DNA of 64,000 nucleotides, from assembly GCA_949300425.1 (NCBI GenBank), contig CASGED010000059.1, forward strand, positions 1 to 64,000, written 5' to 3'. The notes beneath the pieces are model-generated. The model was not told the DNA's origin. It saw only the letters and a program-made list of their open reading frames with translations, and made no database searches. Positions 60,510 to 64,000 of this stretch are shown piece after piece (the stretch's first letter is position 1; each line of letters starts with the position of its first letter). The DNA comes from an uncultured Bacteroides sp. Its GTDB lineage: Bacteria > Bacteroidota > Bacteroidia > Bacteroidales > Bacteroidaceae. A program made the translations under genes and the position numbers.

Positions 60510-61247
60510 ATGGACTACCCCCAAGAGAAAGTGATGCCCTACGGCAGCGAGGGCAGGAAAGCGGAGCAGGTGGAGCGCATGTTCGACCACATCGCCCCCG
60601 CCTACGACCGGCTGAACCACCTCATGTCGCTCGGCATCGACCGTTCGTGGCGCCGCCGGGCCATCCGCTGGCTCGCCCCCTTCCGCCCGCAAGAGGTGCT
60701 GGACGTGGCCACGGGCACGGGCGACTTCGCCCTGCTGGCCTGTCGCTTGCTGCGTCCCCACACGCTGACAGGCATCGACCTCTCCGAAGGGATGATGCAG
60801 GTGGGAAGGCAGAAGGCCGCCGAGGCGGGACTGGACGGACACATCCGTTTCCAACGGGAGGACTGCGAGGCACTCTCTTTCCCTGATGCCTCGTTCGACG
60901 CCGTTACCGTGGCATTCGGCGTACGCAACTTCGAGCATCTGGACCGGGGGCTGCAAGAGATGTGCCGCGTGCTCCATCCCGGCGGGCACCTGGTCATTCT
61001 GGAGCTTTCCACGCCCGAACGCTTCCCCATGAAGCAACTGTTCTCTATCTATTCTAAAGTGGCGATGCCCGTCATCGGCCGCAGCATCTCGCACGACAAC
61101 AGTGCCTACACCTACCTGCCGGAGAGCATCCGCGCCTTCCCGCAAGGCGAGGTTATGCAGGAGAGCATCCGCCGCGCCGGCTTCTCGGAAGTCAGGTTCA
61201 AGCGGCTGACGTTCGGAGTGTGCACGCTGTATATGGCAACCAAGTAA
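60510..61247 (+). CDS. ubiE: Demethylmenaquinone methyltransferase (MenG/UbiE)
   Basis: The enzyme performs the last methylation of menaquinone, the main respiratory quinone of Bacteroidales. The 245-residue protein has SAM-binding motif [20 protein letters not shown], the [15 protein letters not shown] segment, and the UbiE signatures [20 protein letters not shown] and [15 protein letters not shown]. The start at 60510 lies 20 bases after a stop in this frame region. It is followed 25 bases on by aroE. Confidence 0.93.
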   Translation: MDYPQEKVMPYGSEGRKAEQVERMFDHIAPAYDRLNHLMSLGIDRSWRRRAIRWLAPFRPQEVLDVATGTGDFALLACRLLRPHTLTGIDLSEGMMQVGRQKAAEAGLDGHIRFQREDCEALSFPDASFDAVTVAFGVRNFEHLDRGLQEMCRVLHPGGHLVILELSTPERFPMKQLFSIYSKVAMPVIGRSISHDNSAYTYLPESIRAFPQGEVMQESIRRAGFSEVRFKRLTFGVCTLYMATK

Positions 61248-61272
61248 TCAATCTCATAAATCACTAATTATC

Positions 61273-62019
61273 ATGGACAAATACGGTTTAATCGGTTATC
61301 CCTTGGGACATTCGTTCTCAGTAACCTACTTCAACGAGAAATTCCAGTCGGAGAACATCGACGCAGAGTATGTCAACTTCGAAATCCCCCGCATCGAGGA
61401 CTTCATGGAAGTGATTGACGAAAACCCCGACCTCCGCGGGCTGAACGTCACCATCCCCTACAAGGAACAGGTCATCCCCTATCTGGACGAGCTGGACAAG
61501 GACACGGCCAAGATAGGCGCGGTGAACGTCATCAAGATTATCCGCCAAGGCAAGGGCAAGGTGAAGCTCGTAGGCTACAACTCGGATATCATCGGTTTCA
61601 CCCAGTCCATCGAACCGCTGCTGCGCCCCCATCACAAGCGTGCTTTGGTATTGGGCACCGGCGGTGCGGCGAAAGCAGTCTATCACGGTCTGGAAAACCT
61701 TGGCATCGAGAGCACCTACGTGTCGCGCACCAAGCGGAGCAACGATGTGCTGACCTATCAGGAGTTGACGCCGGAAGTGATGGCCGAGCATACGGTCATT
61801 GTCAACTGCACCCCCGTGGGCATGTATCCCAAGGTGGACGAATGTCCCGAAATACCTTACGACCGGCTGACTTCCGACCATCTGCTCTACGACCTGCTGT
61901 ACAATCCCAACGAAACCCTCTTCATGAAGAAAGGCCGCATGCACGGCTCCATGGTGAAGAACGGGCTAGAGATGCTGCTGCTCCAGGCGTTTGCGGCGTG
62001 GGGGATTTGGCAACGATAA
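61273..62019 (+). CDS. aroE: Shikimate dehydrogenase
   Basis: The enzyme reduces 3-dehydroshikimate with NADPH in aromatic amino-acid synthesis. The 248-residue protein has the substrate motif YGLIGYPLGHSFS, the catalytic Lys in LNVTIPYKEQVIPYLDEL, NADP-binding LVLGTGGAAKAVYHGL and the C-terminal KNGLEMLLLQAFAAWGIW. Shikimate and chorismate lead also to menaquinone, so its place next to ubiE is consistent. Confidence 0.95.
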   Translation: MDKYGLIGYPLGHSFSVTYFNEKFQSENIDAEYVNFEIPRIEDFMEVIDENPDLRGLNVTIPYKEQVIPYLDELDKDTAKIGAVNVIKIIRQGKGKVKLVGYNSDIIGFTQSIEPLLRPHHKRALVLGTGGAAKAVYHGLENLGIESTYVSRTKRSNDVLTYQELTPEVMAEHTVIVNCTPVGMYPKVDECPEIPYDRLTSDHLLYDLLYNPNETLFMKKGRMHGSMVKNGLEMLLLQAFAAWGIWQR

Positions 62020-62031
62020 ACGAAACGAGCC

Positions 62032-62985
62032 ATGAAAAGACTTATCAAATATACCCTCATCACGCTGCTGGTCATCGCCGCCTTGCTGGTGGGGGGAGGC
62101 TTCTACATGCTGAACTATGCCCTGAAGCCCGAAGGCCTGGAGACACGCAGCCGCCAAATCTCCGACACTTATGCCTACTTATATGAGGATTATATGGAGT
62201 TGTATTCTTGGATAGACAGCCTGCGGACAACCAAAGCCTTGCGGGACACCGTCATCCAAAGCCATCGGGGCGAAAGCCTGCACGCCCTCTACGTCCGTGC
62301 GGCACAACCGACAGGACGGACAGCCGTCATCGTCCACGGCTATACGGACAATGCCGTGCGGATGTTGCCCATCGGCCATTTGTACAGTCACCACCTGGGC
62401 TATAACATCCTGCTGCCCGACCTCCATGCCCACGGGCTGAGCGAGGGCGATGCCGTGCAGATGGGTTGGCTGGACCGCCTGGATGTGTTGCAATGGATGG
62501 ACACGGCCAACGAACTCTTTGGCGACAGCACGCGGATGGTGGTACATGGCATCTCAATGGGCGCGGCCACCACGATGATGGTCAGCGGAGAAGAGCTGCC
62601 CCCTTACGTGAAGTGCTTCGTGGAGGACTGCGGCTACACCTCCGTGTGGGACGAGTTCAAAGGAGAGTTGAAGAACCAATTCGGCCTGCCCGCCTTCCCC
62701 CTGCTCGATGTGGCCTCCTGGCTATGCAAGTTGAAGTATGGTTGGAGCTTCCGCGAGGCGTCAGCCTTGGAGCAGGTGAAGAAATGCACCTTGCCGATGT
62801 TCTTTATCCATGGCGATGCCGATGACTTTGTGCCTACATGGATGGTGCATCCGCTCTACGAGGCCAAGCCCGAACCAAAGGAGCTTTGGCTGGTGCCCGG
62901 CGCGGCGCACGCAGTATCTTATAAGGAGAATAAAGCGGAATACACGCGCCGTGTGCAGGATTTTGTGAGCAAATATATCCGATAA
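62032..62985 (+). CDS. Membrane-anchored alpha/beta hydrolase
   Basis: A 317-residue protein with an N-terminal membrane helix (YTLITLLVIAALLVGGGFYM) and an alpha/beta-hydrolase domain. The nucleophile elbow is HGISMGAAT (Ser), the acid is in IHGDADDFVP (Asp) and the base in PGAAHAVSY (His). The oxyanion region is VIVHGYTDNA. It is likely an esterase or peptidase-like hydrolase facing the periplasm. Substrate unknown. It begins 12 bases after aroE and may be in the same operon. Confidence 0.88.
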   Translation: MKRLIKYTLITLLVIAALLVGGGFYMLNYALKPEGLETRSRQISDTYAYLYEDYMELYSWIDSLRTTKALRDTVIQSHRGESLHALYVRAAQPTGRTAVIVHGYTDNAVRMLPIGHLYSHHLGYNILLPDLHAHGLSEGDAVQMGWLDRLDVLQWMDTANELFGDSTRMVVHGISMGAATTMMVSGEELPPYVKCFVEDCGYTSVWDEFKGELKNQFGLPAFPLLDVASWLCKLKYGWSFREASALEQVKKCTLPMFFIHGDADDFVPTWMVHPLYEAKPEPKELWLVPGAAHAVSYKENKAEYTRRVQDFVSKYIR

Positions 62986-63034
62986 CTCCCGCAAAAGCCG
63001 TATCTTAGCCGCCGAAACATAATACGAAGATTGC

Positions 63035-63952
63035 ATGAAACGAATCACTCCACTGCTGATATTCCTCTTGTGCCTGCCGCTCGGCCTGTGGGCACAAGGG
63101 AAAATCTACACGCCCGACAACCTGCCCAAGGTACACATCCAGAACAAATACCGCTACACGTGCGACCCGGAGCGCATCCTCGCCCCAGCCGCCACGGACA
63201 GCATCGACCGCATGCTCTACCGCCTGGAGCAACAGACGGGCATCGAGACCGTAGTGGCCGTCGTGCCCAGCATCGGCGAGGCCACCTGCTTCGACTTCTG
63301 CCATGAACTGCTCAACTCGTGGGGCGTGGGCAAGAAGGGCAAAGACAATGGCTTGGTCATCCTCCTCGTCACCGACCAACGCTGCATCCAGTTCTACACG
63401 GGCTACGGCCTGGAAGGCGTCTTGCCCGATGCCATCTGCAAGCGCATCCAGACCCAAGCGATGATACCCTACCTCAAGGACGAACGCTGGAGCGAAGGCA
63501 TGGTGGCCGGCATCCGTGCCACTTGCGCCCGACTGGACGGCTCGATGGAGAACGACAGCGCCCCATCCGCTAACAACAGCGAAGTCGTATTGGGACTGAT
63601 AGTCACCCTCTTCTTCCTTTTCCTCATCGCCATAGTGTGGACACGCCAACGCATACTGACCCGCTGCCCCCACTGCAAGAAACACAAGCTGCAACGCGCC
63701 GGTAGCCAAACCATTTTCGTCAACGGTACCCCGATGGACGAAGTCACCTACATCTGCCAGAACTGCGGCCACATCGTCAAACGACGCGAACGCCGTGACA
63801 CAGGCAGCAACCGCGGCCGGGGCGGCGGAGGCTGGGGAGGTCCCGTCATCTTCGGCGGAGGAGGCTTCGGTGGTTTTGGCGGAGGCGGAGGCTTCGGAGG
63901 CAGCTTCGGCGGAGGAAGCGGAGGCGGAGGCGGGGCAGGCTCGCGCTTTTAA
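63035..63952 (+). CDS. TPM-domain protein (YgcG-like) with Cys pairs and Gly-rich tail
   Basis: A 305-residue protein with a signal peptide (LLIFLLCLPLGLWA) and a TPM domain (about 50-165: IDRMLYRLEQQTGIETVVAVV, KGKDNGLVILLVTDQRCIQF, GYGLEGVLPDAICKRI). A membrane helix (LGLIVTLFFLFLIAIVW) leads to a cytoplasmic-side segment with two Cys pairs (RCPHCKKHK, YICQNCGHIVKR), probably a zinc ribbon, and a Gly/Phe-rich tail ending GGGAGSRF. TPM proteins are linked to membrane stress or repair; often a LemA gene is adjacent, and could lie beyond the window edge. Confidence 0.88.
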   Translation: MKRITPLLIFLLCLPLGLWAQGKIYTPDNLPKVHIQNKYRYTCDPERILAPAATDSIDRMLYRLEQQTGIETVVAVVPSIGEATCFDFCHELLNSWGVGKKGKDNGLVILLVTDQRCIQFYTGYGLEGVLPDAICKRIQTQAMIPYLKDERWSEGMVAGIRATCARLDGSMENDSAPSANNSEVVLGLIVTLFFLFLIAIVWTRQRILTRCPHCKKHKLQRAGSQTIFVNGTPMDEVTYICQNCGHIVKRRERRDTGSNRGRGGGGWGGPVIFGGGGFGGFGGGGGFGGSFGGGSGGGGGAGSRF

Positions 63953-64000
63953 ATATCGCTACAAACAACTATTAATACATAAATTATTCAATGCCACAGA

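Noticed and set aside
63991..64000. Start of a further gene (ATGCCACAGA) at the right edge
   Set aside because: Only ten bases are visible and no promoter is seen; a LemA gene would be plausible here but cannot be supported.

Overview
The window reads as chromosome of a gut-type Bacteroidales species (Bacteroides, Phocaeicola or a close relative). The grounds are a SusC/SusD pair, BtuB/BtuG-type corrinoid uptake, glycan-degrading enzymes in operons, outer-membrane lipoproteins, reverse rubrerythrin, and promoters of the Bacteroides form TTTG-N19-21-TAnnTTTG with almost no Shine-Dalgarno sites. I cannot fix the genus. No rRNA, tRNA, CRISPR array or intact insertion sequence was seen.

Layout. 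1-577: end of an unidentified gene, a terminator and a MITE-like element holding a 22-bp tandem repeat. 578-5922: susD/susC. 6245-8179: LysM glucosaminidase, small lipoprotein, cytidine deaminase. 8707-12877: a membrane polyferredoxin, Tat-type aldo/keto reductase, DUF1893 protein and NudC. 12874-20807 (minus): galactan operon of GH53 endo-galactanase and GH2 beta-galactosidase followed by two tandem TPR histidine kinases. 21068-25932 (plus): LacI regulator, sugar transporter and GH65 maltose phosphorylase. 25945-29527 (minus): PHP phosphatase, Uup-type ABC-F, DUF3805 protein. 29710-32167: OmpR-type response regulator and kinase. 32786-34430: DUF4468 protein, a small basic protein, and a 58-residue DUF4250 protein. 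34578-40320 (minus): B12 uptake operon btuB-btuG-btuF-btuC behind a cobalamin riboswitch and a well-formed promoter; no btuD is present. 40485-49449: pth, hslR-like, Gfo/Idh/MocA oxidoreductase, HIT protein, K+/H+ antiporter, rRNA/tRNA methyltransferase, putative porin, solute-binding protein. 49798-55037: nadE, PerR-like regulator, reverse rubrerythrin, B3/B4 protein, uracil-DNA glycosylase, RelE-type toxin-antitoxin pair. 55185-63952: phoH, a RecQ-ComF fusion plus DprA-like two-gene cassette, purC, menG/ubiE, aroE, alpha/beta hydrolase, TPM-domain protein.

Two observations stand out. First, a RecQ-like helicase fused to a ComF-type phosphoribosyltransferase, with its stop codon overlapping the start of a DprA-like gene, sits between the housekeeping genes phoH and purC. 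It looks like a self-contained DNA-handling or defence module built from competence-type parts. Second, at least eleven intergenic sites carry 3-4 copies of a short word repeated at a pitch of 22 bp (20-23 at two sites). The word differs from site to site but the pitch holds. All lie downstream of at least one gene end, and none was seen in the strictly divergent promoter regions.
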